From Mangifera indica (Eukaryota; Streptophyta; Magnoliopsida; Sapindales; Anacardiaceae), in assembly GCF_011075055.1 (NCBI RefSeq), contig NC_058143.1:9315057-9379056 (forward strand): a stretch of DNA of 64,000 nt, read 5' to 3'. Both the position numbers and the translations under genes were made by a program. Below the pieces are notes generated by a model that was not told the DNA's origin, ran no database searches, and saw only the letters and a list, made by a program, of their open reading frames with translations. Every line of letters starts with the position of its first letter. Position 1 is the first letter of the stretch. This document shows positions 24,350 to 49,975 of this stretch, piece after piece.

Positions 24350-24862
24350 TTCTGTTTTTATTAGAGGTAAAGACAAAATAGTTATTTTATCATTAAACCC
24401 TAAATTCTATAAAATTTATATCATTTTCTCTCTTTAGTTTAAAAAACTTACAATTCCCTTCTAGGTTAAACTTTGAAAAATCACATTTCCCCCCTGGGGT
24501 TTCTCTTTTTTCTTTCTCCATCTCCGGTTAATAGAATCCACCCATGTCTCTCTATCTCTTGCTACCGATCCTTGCTTCTCCTGGATCTGTCGTAAAAGAC
24601 AACAAAGACAAGGTCTTCATCCAAAGAGATCTATAATTTTTTCGTCGAAGAGACAGAGAGGCACAACTACATTCTAGTGTCTAAAGATGGAGAAAAAGAG
24701 AAGATAAATCCTAAAGAGAAAATGTGATTTTTTAAAGTTTTATCTAAAGAAAAATTGTTATTTTTTTAAACTAAAAGAAAAAATAATATAAATTTGATAT
24801 GGTTTGAGATTTAATAATAAAATAATAATTTTATTTTTATTTTTAATAAAAATTAGTTTATA
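24350..24862. mobile_element. Long-inverted-repeat element, possibly Mutator-like
   Basis: The left arm (about 24350-24495) and right arm (about 24715-24862) are imperfect reverse complements over some 140 bp. Shared text includes 'tttagtttaaaaaa' and 'aactttaaaaaatcacattt' on opposite strands. The centre carries CT-rich text and 'gaagagacagagag'. The layout resembles the 917-bp Mutator-like element at 48184-49100, but I could not identify a target duplication. It lies about 600 bp upstream of the YAK1 start. Confidence 0.5.
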
Positions 24863-25453
24863 ATTAGATGTTTATATTTTTTAAACCTTCCATGTGTTTT
24901 TGTACGAAAACTTGGGTGGAAATAGCCCTTCGGCCTAGAAGAAAATAAAATAAAAACCAGTGGCTTTTGGTTTTGTTTTTGTAGGCGTTAGAAAACAAAA
25001 TCTTAAAGGAAGAAAGAAACACGGTGCTTGTCTCGCAGACCAAATACAATTTCACTCTCTCTGCCTCCTCTTTCTTCTCTTCATAATTTCTATTGTTACA
25101 TCTCTTGTTTCTATCTTATTATATTTCTATAATATTAATTAATATCCTATCTGGGTCAAAATAATGCTAGAACTTTTATACATGTAACAATTGATTTTGA
25201 TGGTTAATGGATCTGTGGAGAGCTGAAATCTTGTGATTGAGGGAATTTATGTGAATGAATGAGATATGGGATTAGAATCGGTTGGTGGGTTTATGAAATC
25301 AATATCATCGGCTAGTAGAAGGAAATTTTATTTTCGAAGTTTCAATCAGTGATTGATCAATCTTTTTGGTGTTTTTTTTTTAATTTTAATGGAGGAAGTG
25401 GAGATGTCCAATTTGTGGATTGGAGCTTGATTTTGGGTATTGGTGGTGGGTCA
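24863..25453 (+). promoter_or_regulatory. YAK1 promoter and 5' leader
   Basis: The stretch between the inverted-repeat element and the chosen start should hold promoter and leader. It has CT-rich text (25050-25085) typical of plant 5' leaders. It contains several upstream ATGs, including one at 25349 that is in frame with the kinase and would add 35 mostly hydrophobic residues. I prefer the ATG at 25454, which gives the MDEG start expected for the family. Confidence 0.45.
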
Positions 25454-40263
<14,810 letters not shown>

Positions 40264-42110
40264 GACTTGGCAATGTCAAGTCACTCCAACCTTAAGCTTT
40301 AACTATGTCTATTTTGCACACTGACATTTTATATAGTTAGATTTGTGTGAATTTAAAAACATAGCTTGTGTGATGAATAGGGGATGGAATGTGCTGATGT
40401 CGTTCTACTTGATTGTGTAAATTTATTGTAGGACGCAGGGCCAATCACCCTGTCACGAACATTCCACAAGCCTCTCGTGGAAGAAAAGACTATGGAAGGA
40501 TCGTGTGATGTTGGAATCTGCTTGATATCACTAGGGATTATGTATTGAATTGGCAAGAAAATTGTACTTTGTTGTAATTCACATATCTAGTGGGCTAAGC
40601 AAATCCTCATCCAAACAATGCTCATTCTTTGTGCTTGCATAAATGTAATTTATAGTTATTGTTTTTCTTGTCTTCTGGTAATTTACATGCAGTTGAGTTT
40701 CTCTTGTTGCTTTATTGGCTTTAAAAGCATGTTGTTCCCAAATTAAAATTTATTTAGTTGTTCTAATTTTGGGATTAATTTTTTTTTTTTCTATTCTGTT
40801 TGAGGAACTCTAACCTATTGATTGAGGTTTATATTGCAGTCACCAAAAGGCATAGGAATCCAAAAAGACACAGTTACAATCTCAAAGTGATGGCAGGAGT
40901 TTCTGATGATTCAAATTATAGTTTTTCAATTGCTTTTGATGTAGTAGAATTTGTTTGAGTTTTTTATTTTGCATTGTAAAGTAAAGCAGGTTATTTATCA
41001 TTCAGTACTTAAGAAAATTTAAGCAGATCATTTGTTCAGTTTGAATGAGAAAGATTAGAACATAAGAATGATAATTTATAGAAGTAATGGGTTTATTATA
41101 AAGTAATGGACTTGCTCTGGACGGGCAATTTTTACCAGGTAATTTTGATCATTTATTGCTGAAAAAATTGTGTTCTATTTATATATTATTGTCGTCTTCA
41201 TTGTTTAGTTCTCTACATGCATGAGTCATAATAGTAGCTTTAATTCTGTTGTCTTAGCCAGGCAATTTGGATACCTGAATATAGAGTTGGAGGATAAGTT
41301 GGTTCTAGATTTTTGTAAAATTACAAAGTATTTATTTGATACATTAGTCCAATCTTAATGCATGTCTCTCTTTTAAATTTTATGATACTAGAAAGCATCC
41401 ACCTGATAGGTAGGGATGATATTTAATTACACCTTATTTGTTTGATGCGTACGCTACCCAATTTGGGAAGGGGTTCCTTGAAATAAGAGGGGATGAAGAC
41501 AAAAGAAATCTCTACCAGTGGGGAGGTGGTAGGGATATCTATTATATTTTTATATAGTTACCAGAATACCTCTACTTCATTGCCATTCTTTGAGTTGATA
41601 TAAATCCCTTTACATGTCTCTCCCATCTTTGACTTGAAAAATCTCGTTCCTTATTTAATAAAAAGTCCAAAATGACCGAAAATCAATCTCAACACTTGAG
41701 AAATCAAAACAGCCCACGAAAAGATCAGAACGCGAGCCGAAAGACCATTATTAAACCTGCCGAAAACCAGTGGTAGTCTTTGATCTTCACATTTGCCACT
41801 CTTTAGGACTAGACCATAGTAAATCTTCCTAAGAATGTATCAAAGGTTTTAATGTTGATGTTAATGGTTTTGAGTTTGAGAAATTTTAGGTTCTGCAATT
41901 GATGCTAGAGGAACTACAAATCTTTGCAGATGTTGCATCTTCGATTTACTTTGTTTTTGTTTACACAAAGTTTCATTGATTGTGGGATGGTTGGTTTCAT
42001 ATATTAATGGCAGGGACAGGATAGAGGAGATTCCTTCTCGTCTCCAGAAGTGAGGAGAGAGAAATGTTTAATCATTTTGGGATTAGGAGGAGTATACTTG
42101 TCCTTATTTC
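40264..42110. other. YAK1 3' UTR and spacer
   Basis: The first 400 bases or so are the likely 3' UTR. The rest is AT-rich. Positions 41400-42060 have 'ctaccagtggggaggtgg' and 'ctccagaagtgaggagag' phrases like those in MEX1 intron 6 (9500-9700), suggesting one more shared non-coding transposon family. No gene recognised. Confidence 0.45.
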
Positions 42111-42116
42111 ATTCTG

Positions 42117-42438
42117 TGAGGGTTAAATTCAAATCAAGTTCATTCAAATTTTAACTCGAATTTTATTCGAACGAGTTCGAAACAAGCTACTCTTAAACAA
42201 GTTTGAACGAGTTCGAGCTTGAGAGCTTGCTTATCAAGCGTTTGAGTTAAAAATTTTGATACAATGATATAGTTTTGACTAATATATATTAAAACAACGT
42301 TATTTTAATAACGAGATGGTTAAAAGCTCAAACTTAAAATAAGTCAAATCAAGTTTGAGCTTAGTTGCAACAAGCTCAATGAACCCCGAGCTTGAGCTTG
42401 AGTTATATTATATGTAAATCAAATTGAATTTAATCTTA
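42117..42438. mobile_element. Old hAT-like GAGCTTGAG-rich element
   Basis: Left end 'gagggttaaattcaaatcaa' and right end 'aaattgaatttaatctta' are imperfect inverted repeats. The interior is rich in CGAGTTCGAGC. It is older than its neighbour at 42509-42892; ends are approximate. Confidence 0.45.
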
Positions 42439-42508
42439 CCTCAGTTTGAATCTAACTTTATATCTCACCTTGTCTTACCTGATGTCACCCCTAGTGATGG
42501 ATGAGTAC

Positions 42509-42892
42509 TAGGGTTGGATTCGAGCCGAGTCAGCTCGGGCTCGAGCTCGGCTAGGCTCGGTTCGAGCCCGAAACGAGCCAGGCTCTGCTCGGCTCGATCG
42601 AGCTCGAGCCGAGCCCGAGCTGACTCGGGTTGACTCGGTATATTTTTTTAAAAATTTTTTATACAAAACGACGTCTTTTTGATCCCTATATATACATAAA
42701 ACGGTGCCGTTTTGATATGAAAAACGAGCCGAGCCGAGTCGTTAACGAGCCAAATCGAAAACGAGCCAAACTTGAGCTGAACCGAATTCGGTTCGAGTTG
42801 AGCTCGAGCCGAACTCGAGTCGGTCATTAAAAAACCGAACCGAGCCTGAGCTGGCTACGAGCCGAGCTCGGTTCGGCTCGAATCCAACCCTA
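42509..42892. mobile_element. Intact hAT-like miniature element, 384 bp
   Basis: The terminal inverted repeat is perfect over 20 bp: TAGGGTTGGATTCGAGCCGA at 42509 and its exact reverse complement ending at 42892. Flanks ATGAGTAC (42501-42508) and ATAAGTAC (42893-42900) form an 8-bp target duplication with one mismatch. The interior is packed with GAGCTCG/CGGCTCGAGC text and an AT-rich middle. There is no transposase. The frame 42630-42830 is Arg-rich only because of the repeat. Confidence 0.9.
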
Positions 42893-42900
42893 ATAAGTAC

Positions 42901-45690
42901 TATAGTCTAATTTGCCGTATGTATCTCTCATAAATGAATGAATTTTCAAAACAATAATTAATATCTCGTTTTCTATAGAATAATACTATCTTATACAAAG
43001 TCTGCACGTGGACACACAAATTTAGAGATTTACTTCTAAAAATTTTAATGTTTCATCAATTTTATTAATTTTCTTTTTTAATTATACAACACATATATTA
43101 AGCCTCCATCTTTCACACTATCAATCATGTTAGCCCATCTATTGCCCGTATACGCTGTTAATAATGTCGGCTCATATATTATACCTCTTTTGTCTTCTCT
43201 CACCATATTCATACCATCACCTATGCCTTTACTAAGTAACAAAGGCTCTTATCCATAAAGCTTTAATTCCTCCATTGAGAACAAAACTGACGAACTAACA
43301 ACTTTAATGGATGATTTTTGTTAAATCTTGGTGTAGAAATTCACACCATCAATTATTTTAGTTTTTCTTAACTAACAAAAATTGAATCAAACTAGAGCAA
43401 ACCATGAATCGAACTAAATCAAAATATTTTGTTATCAAAAAACACTGAAACATTGCCCACAAAGATGATCAGACGTTGGCTCACAAAGTTAAAGTCTTTC
43501 ATATTACATTTTGTTCTTGTCCTTGCTGGTAGTTAGATCTGACAGTTCATATCATCAGATCATATTCGTATCATATCAGTTTGTGCTTTGTGTCAAATAT
43601 CTTCAACTTTAACCTTACTTAATTTAAAATCGTGTCAAAAATTTTCAACTCTAACCTAACCCTTTAATATTCAAATTGAACTAATTTAACCCAAGCTGAC
43701 AGGAGATACTCTATTATTTTCCCTCTCTAAAGTGTTTTTATTGTTTTAATTTCTTCACCAAATTATCTCAACCAACTATTTAATAAAACATACAATAAAA
43801 TATTTTATTGAATCACGTCAATAATTTAACTAATTAAATCAAATTCTTATAACTTAATAATAAAATAAAATATTTCAATAAAAATAAAAAATAATATAAG
43901 TGATTATAGTTATAAAAAATATAATATGTAATTATAATATAAGTAAGAGCTTTAAAGTACATTTATAATCTTACTAACCAAATTAATTTTTTACTATTTA
44001 ATAATAAAATAAAATATTTAAATAAAAATAAATAATAATATGAGTAATTATAATTATATAAAGATAAAACTATATGCAATCTATAAAGATTTTAATTGTT
44101 GTTGATATTGTTTTTCAAAATTTATATAATTTATCTTTAACCAATTCTATTAAAGTAACATTTCTCTAAAATATTTAAGTCAATCTATATCGTATCAGAT
44201 TACTTTTGTGTAAACTCTAATACTACTCAATCTAATTTTGAGTTATATTAGATTGATCCGAAATAAATTTTATATAAAAAAACTCAACCTTAACGTAATA
44301 TTTTTTTGTGTTGTATTTATCAGGTTAACAAGTTGTATTGAAAATTGTCAACTCTACTAGTGGTAACAATGACATTCAAACTATTAGTGTTTTATGACAT
44401 TAGAATAATTGAATATGCAATTGAATAGATATTTTAAAATTATTCAAACGCAAGTAAAACCATTATTAAACCATAACCACTCTCATGATCACATTTATGA
44501 GACAAATTATACAATCATGTTATAGAACATAATTAACCACCATAAAGGTTTGAAGAAACAATTAATCTCATTGGCAGCTCCTCCATTTTTATCAACCGTT
44601 CAAAGACATGTACTTTCATTCCTAGTCTAGGAAGGCACTTAGGTGTCCGCATGAGTCATTGATGCATTAGAGATGATGAAGAGACCCTTAAGTTTGTTAG
44701 AACTTCTTTAGAGTGAAATATGTTAGTGGCATGTATGTAAAGTGACAAAAAACTCTAAAGGTTGAAGTTTGATTCGTTTATATAAAATATGATGAATAAG
44801 CATTTATAGGGCATGTGTAATACCCACAAGTACCTCTTAAGGGTATTATTGTCCTTTTAAGAAAAAAATATTTTTGGATCAGGCCATGTTTAGGCCTAAG
44901 GGAAAAAAGGGAAAAAAGCCCGTAGTACCTATTTGAATTGGAAAAAGTGACCCTTTTACCCCTAAACTAAGTGAATAATAAGAATTTAAGTTAGAAAGAT
45001 CTACAAAAAGTTTGGAAAGAGATAGTTAGCAATGTACACTTAGATAGCCACCAACTGTGGTGAGTTATATGAAAGCAATATGGTTATACAAGAAATAGAT
45101 ACTCATGAGATACATCATACACTTGGTGCTAAGGTGTCTTATCTATATAGTGCATGGTAAGAGAATGGCTTTATACTTTGTTCCTCATGTGGTTAGTGGA
45201 ATATATCACATAGTGCCTATGGTAGAGGCTATCCGAGGATAGTTTTTAGTTAGCAATTCCATAGCTATGCATATGTGGTAAGAGTAGACTATGACCAATT
45301 AGAAACTCAGTTAGCATAGCAGCAATACAACATCAAGCCAACAACATAGAAAAACAAATATGACAGAACTCCCAAATTAGAAACTCTAATTCTAAAATTA
45401 AGGTTCAATAAATTAAAGTAAAAAATTAATAAATTTAAAGTAAACAAATAATAAACAACAAACCTGATATGTCTTTGTGCTGTCATCACTAAACTTGTCA
45501 TTGTCAAATGCAAATGTTAGACAAACAAAAGTGCTCTAATGTTGAAATAAGAGATGATGCGTGATTGGACTAGAATTGACGAACTACTTGAACTCAAAAG
45601 TTAGACAAAATTGACTAAAACTGACGTGTCGATGGAGACAAAGACTGCTAAAAACTTTGTGAGAGTTGAAAGTAGAAGAGAACCCCAAGA
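42901..45690. other. Long AT-rich spacer
   Basis: Mostly AT-rich, with repeated 'taataataaaataaaatattt' phrases near 43855 and 44000. Text at 44800-45300 looks like retroelement-derived DNA, but I could not place it. No coding remnant recognised; the minus-strand frame 45307-45513 has no family features. Confidence 0.45.
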
Positions 45691-46010
45691 AACAGAATAA
45701 CGAGCTTGCTTATGTTCAACTTGTTTCAGACTCGTTAACTTAATGTATAAAATGATAGCGTCCAAATTGCCCTTCTATTTGACTTTTATTAAACTTGTTA
45801 ACTTAATGTATAAAATAATAGCGTCCAAATTTTTTAATTTTTGTTGGGCAAGCTCTAGTAGCTCGCGAGCCTCTCGAGTTGCTTGACTAAAGTTTCATAC
45901 TTGTTTTTATGAAAATGTTAGGCTTGGGTTCGTGCTTGCTTATGTTCAACTTGTTTCAGACTCGTTCAAACTAAATTTTAGTTTGAGCTCAAACAAATTT
46001 GATTCCAATC
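45691..46010. mobile_element. hAT-like remnant with internal duplications
   Basis: The phrase 'cgtgcttgcttatgttcaac' (with 'cgagcttgc' in the first copy) through 'cagactcgtt' occurs at about 45701-45737 and 45931-45967. 'aacttaatgtataaaat' with 'atagcgtccaaatt' occurs at about 45736-45769 and 45796-45829. The right end 'gattccaatccaatctta' resembles the hAT-type ends elsewhere in the window. Confidence 0.5.
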
Positions 46011-46039
46011 CAATCTTACTTGAAGCTAAAAGCAAAACC

Positions 46040-46740
46040 TTAAATGAATGATACTTAGATAATGGGTGTTCAAGACATATGACCAAAGATAGGAGCTTAT
46101 TCTTATATTTGAAGGCCAAGGATGGAGAAAATGTCAATTTTGGTGGTAACTCCAAAGAAATAGTTGTTGAAATTAGCACCATAGGTAATTCTCCTTTTTT
46201 TATTAATGATGTTTTGTTAGTAAAAGACTTCAAATATAATTTACTTTGTATTAAACAATTATTTAACGAAGGCTTTAAGATTAGTTTCTATTTATTATGT
46301 TGTGAAATGATTGATGTTAGGACTAATACTATTGCATTTATATGTAGACATTCAAATGTATACATTGTAGATTAGTATGACAACATCTAGAGATTTATGT
46401 CTCATGTCAAACAAGAAAAAAAATGATTATGACATAAAAGATTAAGTCATGCAACCATTAACGTTTTGTAAAAAACTTTTAAAAAAGAATTTTAGAAAAA
46501 GGTTTATCGAAACTTGTTTTAAAAAAATGATCATATTTGTAATGCATGTATTAAAGGAAACACAAACATGAATTTGTTTTAAACCAAAAAATTCTTTTTG
46601 AACTTTTAAACCTTTACATCTTTTGCATATAGATTTGTGTGGATCATCTATAACTACAAGTATAGGTGAAAAACATTATTGTTTTGTAATTGTTGAAATT
46701 TTTTCCAACTCCTATATATCATAAATATACTATTATGAAC
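46040..46740 (+). pseudogene. Ty1/copia pol fragment (protease to integrase start)
   Basis: From 46049 the frame reads a stop, then 'YLDNGCSRHMTKD'. This is the copia protease motif, usually W-x-L-D-S-G-C-S-x-H-M-T; here Trp is a TGA stop and the catalytic DSG is DNG. The open part (46079-46375) continues with 'FGGNSKEIVVEISTIG', 'VLLVKDFKYNLLCIKQL' and 'NVYIVD', the GAG-pre-integrase region. After frameshifts come 'ICNACIKG'-type zinc-binding and 'LHIDLCGSS' integrase-start text (about 46540-46640). It is 5' and 3' truncated and dead. Confidence 0.85.
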
Positions 46741-46744
46741 CCGA

Positions 46745-46998
46745 TAGATTAAATTTTACACCTTTAATTTATTTTATTTTGTTCAATTCTTTACAAATGT
46801 AACTATCATTTTTTAAACTACCAAAGAGTATATTTAAATTTAAAAAATTTCAAATCACCCATAATTTTTTTTTAAATTCCCAAAACCCCCTTAAAATTTT
46901 ATTAATACTCTAATGTTTTTACAAATTGTAGTTTATCCATAAACATAAGGATTATACATCATTAATAGTTTATTTTTAATTTTTTTGTTAATTTGGCA
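46745..46998. repeat. AT-rich repeat related to 2640-2990
   Basis: Phrases such as 'aaaatttcaaatcaccc', 'cccttaaaattttattaat' and 'tacatcattaata' occur in the same order as at 2800-2965. No coding potential. Confidence 0.45.
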
Positions 46999-47405
46999 TA
47001 AAGGTGTCAAATGGGTTCGGTTGGCTTGTGACTTGGCTTATCTCGGGCTTAAGCATAGAAAAATTAGGTTGTGCCAAGCCCGTAGACTTAATAGGCTATG
47101 CCTTAAGCCATGAAATAAAACTCGTAGGGCAATCTCACATGGCTCGATACTGTTATACTAATTTTGTGTAACTTTTTTGGATAAGTCGACTTATTTGGTA
47201 TGCCTGCTATTGTCTGGGCCGTCTTGCAAAAAGGCCTATAAAGCTACCCAAAGGCTCTAAGCCATGTTTCGGGTCCAGAGATTTTGTTGAACAACCCGAC
47301 ATAAAAGCCTACCAAGTGACGAGCTTAGCATGAACTGATACAGGGGCCTAGTGGGTCATGTTATGGTTGGCCGACACAACGTAACCTGACCTACTGCTAC
47401 CTCTA
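46999..47405. mobile_element. hAT-like GC-rich element, second type
   Basis: Starts TAAAGGTGTCAAATGGGTTC and ends CCTGACCTACTGCTACCTCTA, imperfect inverted ends. The interior has GGCTTAAGC/GGCCTAGTGGG words, unlike the GAGCTCG type. The 8-bp flanks agree at only five positions, so target duplication is doubtful. Confidence 0.45.
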
Positions 47406-47624
47406 ATTAGGATTAACTTATAATTTTAAAAATGAAATAGTAGGGATAAACAATAATTTCACTTTCTAATACTGTTTTTTATTAATTGAGTTTGACTTTA
47501 AATGGAAAGTGTCATTTATGCCAGCTAGGGATGGAAAAACATGTTTTGAGGCCAAACCTTTGGATTTAGTCATTTGAAAAATTAAATCCCAACATGTATT
47601 CTAAACATTATATAAATGTTCCAA

Positions 47625-48076
47625 TAGAGGTGAATTCAAGTTAAGTTGAATTAAACTTAAGCTCGAGCTTGATTTAGTTCAAGTTTGATTCGATTTGAAA
47701 AAGTTGAACTTAAGTTTTGACTTGATCTCAATGAGCTCCTTTTAAATCAGTTGGAGTTTTGCTCCACTTGAGGAGAGTTAAGTTTGAGTTCGATTCTAAT
47801 AACGAGCTAAGTTCAATTCGGTGTTATAATAAAACCAAAATCAATCAAAATGATATTGTTTTGATACATATTAATAAAACGTATTGTTTTAATTAATTCG
47901 AGTTGAAATTTTGCATCACTACAAGTTTGATAAATAAAATACTCTCGAACTTAGACTCAAATAAAATACTTAAACTTGATTTTGAATTTGAGTTTATTTC
48001 AACCAAACTTATTTTGAGTTCACTTGAATTAAATTGATAAATGAATTTAAGTTAACTCGCCCTAATTCAACCCCTA
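47625..48076. mobile_element. hAT-like GAGCTTGA-rich element
   Basis: Left end TAGAGGTGAATTCAAG and right end CCTAATTCAACCCCTA are imperfect inverted repeats. The interior has AAGCTCGAGCTTGA-type text. No convincing target duplication. Confidence 0.5.
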
Positions 48077-48183
48077 TCGACCACTACCTTCAGGCATTGG
48101 GAGCGACCATGCAATTAGCTATTTGGAGAGAGGGTAGATGAGACGAGGAGTTGGATAAGAAGAATGTGTTTGGAAATGATAAA

Positions 48184-49100
48184 GGCCAAAGGACTATTTC
48201 CCACCCAAGGTATGCTGCAATGTGAAGTGTCCCCCCTTTATCTATGATAACACTAAATGCCCACCCATCAATAGTTAAAATTAACGGTAATAAGGGTAAA
48301 ATCGTTATTTTTTTTCTATAATATTAAAAATAAACTAAAATATAATCTCTTTTTTCCCCCCTAAATTTTAAAAACTAAAAGTTTCCCTCGGCCTAAGTTT
48401 TAAAAAATGGCAGTTTCACCCTGGGTTTTCGTTTTGAAATCTCCAACGTCATCTCCGACTCCATTGCCAACGACCTCTCCCTTCTGAAACATCCTCTCCC
48501 TCCGATGCTCTCTTTCCTCCCATTTGGACGCATGATTGACGTCGAACGTCCGATCTTCGTCTTCCTAAATGAAGAGCTTCATCGGGGAAGACGAAGCTCT
48601 TTGTCTTCCCAGGTGAAGACGAAGCTGTCATCTTCGTCTGGGAAGACGGTCGTCTTCCCAGAGGTCTTCTTTTGGGAAGATGATCGTCTTTCCAGCCGAA
48701 GACAACAACTTCATCTTTGTCTGGGAGGACAAAAAACTTCATCTTCCCCGATGAAGTTCTTCGTCTTTCACTGCTCTTCCGATGTCGATCAGGTGTCTAA
48801 TGGGAGGAAAGAGGCCAACGGAGGGAGAGGATGTTTCGGGAGGGAGAGGCTGCCGACAATAAAACCAGAGATGATGCTGGAGATTTCAAAACGAAACCTT
48901 AGGGTGAAACTGTCATTTTTTAAAATTTAGGCTAGGAGAAATTTTTAGTTTTTTAAGTTTAGAGGGGTAAAATGAGATAAAATTTCAAGGTGTTAGGGTT
49001 CCGTTAATGTTAACTGCTGATAGGTGGATATTTGATATTATCATAGATAAAGGAGGGACACTTGACATTGTAGCATATATTGGGAAATACTCCTTTGGCC
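48184..49100. mobile_element. Non-autonomous Mutator-like element, 917 bp
   Basis: The ends are long inverted repeats of roughly 220-250 bp, beginning GGCCAAAGGACTATTTCCCA on the left and GGCCAAAGGAGTATTTCCCA on the right (read inward). It is flanked by a perfect 9-bp duplication AATGATAAA (48175-48183 and 49101-49109), the Mutator signature. The centre holds GAAGACGA/CGTCTTC-rich text. The open frames inside (48505-48930 plus, 48449-48742 minus) follow from this low-complexity core and are not genes. No transposase is encoded. It sits 876 bp upstream of the SIG1 ATG. Confidence 0.9.
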
Positions 49101-49148
49101 AATGATAAAAGAAAGAGCTGGGTGGGAGTGCGATGAATAAGAAACTTC

Positions 49149-49154
49149 CACGTG
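49149..49154. promoter_or_regulatory. G-box (CACGTG) upstream of SIG1
   Basis: CACGTG in the context TCCACGTGTAAC, 821 bp before the ATG and 40 bp beyond the Mutator target duplication. Light- and clock-regulated plant genes often carry it. Function is inferred only. Confidence 0.4.
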
Positions 49155-49199
49155 TAACGGGCTGAGATTCCGTGTGCGAAGCACACCGTCACTTAAACA

Positions 49200-49975
49200 A
49201 TGGGTGGGTCCAGATTTCGTTTGACTTTTGCTTTTGCCCTTGGTATGGCCATTAAATAAATATCAAATTTTAAACTGAATGATAAATACAAATAAAATAA
49301 TAATAATTAAATGGCAACAAATAGTTGTCCACCACTCGTAATTGGAGACCCAATATCTGCTTCAGCCAATACCATTTCTTCCTTCCATATCTCTAACTAT
49401 TTTCACCTTTTTTTTTTTTAAATAATTTATTATTATTACACTCTTCCATTTGTTTTCCCTTGAAATCACCGTAACTCTCTTCTTGTTTGTTCATCTGTCC
49501 TCAACCAACAACAACAACAACAAGAGGTTTTCTCTTCTTTTCTTTTCTACGCATTGTACTGTATTTCTTTTTTGAATTAAACATAGCATAACTTTGAGTA
49601 TTTCACTGCACGATCACTCATTAAGAAACCTTTTCTGTCAATGCAAGTACTTTTCTTATGTATTTCTTCTTTCTTTATTCTTGCTGTAGAATAAGGTTTG
49701 AATTTTGCATCATTGTCTAGTTACTAATAATGTTGTTTCATTGATTTTCATGAACTAGTTTCTGTTTATTTTGACAATATAAGCTAATTTGGATACCCTT
49801 TTTATTTTTTTATTTTTGCTTTGGTAACAGGAAAACTCAGATTAACTACACAGAAGAACAATTTCATTGAGAGCTTAGTATTTAAAAGAGCTGAGGTTTT
49901 GTGTGACATAGTTATATTTTACAATTTTGTTGAATTGTTTGTTATGGTAATATTGGTTGCAAGAGCAGAAGCCTT
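49200..49975 (+). promoter_or_regulatory. SIG1 promoter and leader region
   Basis: Contains a CAA-repeat (about 49506-49523), CT-rich text before and after it, and a possible leader intron acceptor (TTGGTAACAG ending at 49830) with a T-rich tract before it. The transcription start cannot be fixed from sequence. No other gene is present. Confidence 0.4.

Noticed and set aside
42630..42830. Arg-rich 66-aa frame
   Set aside because: The composition comes from GAGCC/CGAG repeat words inside the hAT miniature element.
48505..48930. 141-aa open frame as a gene
   Set aside because: It lies wholly inside the Mutator-like element and follows the GAAGACG/CGTCTTC low-complexity core. No family features.
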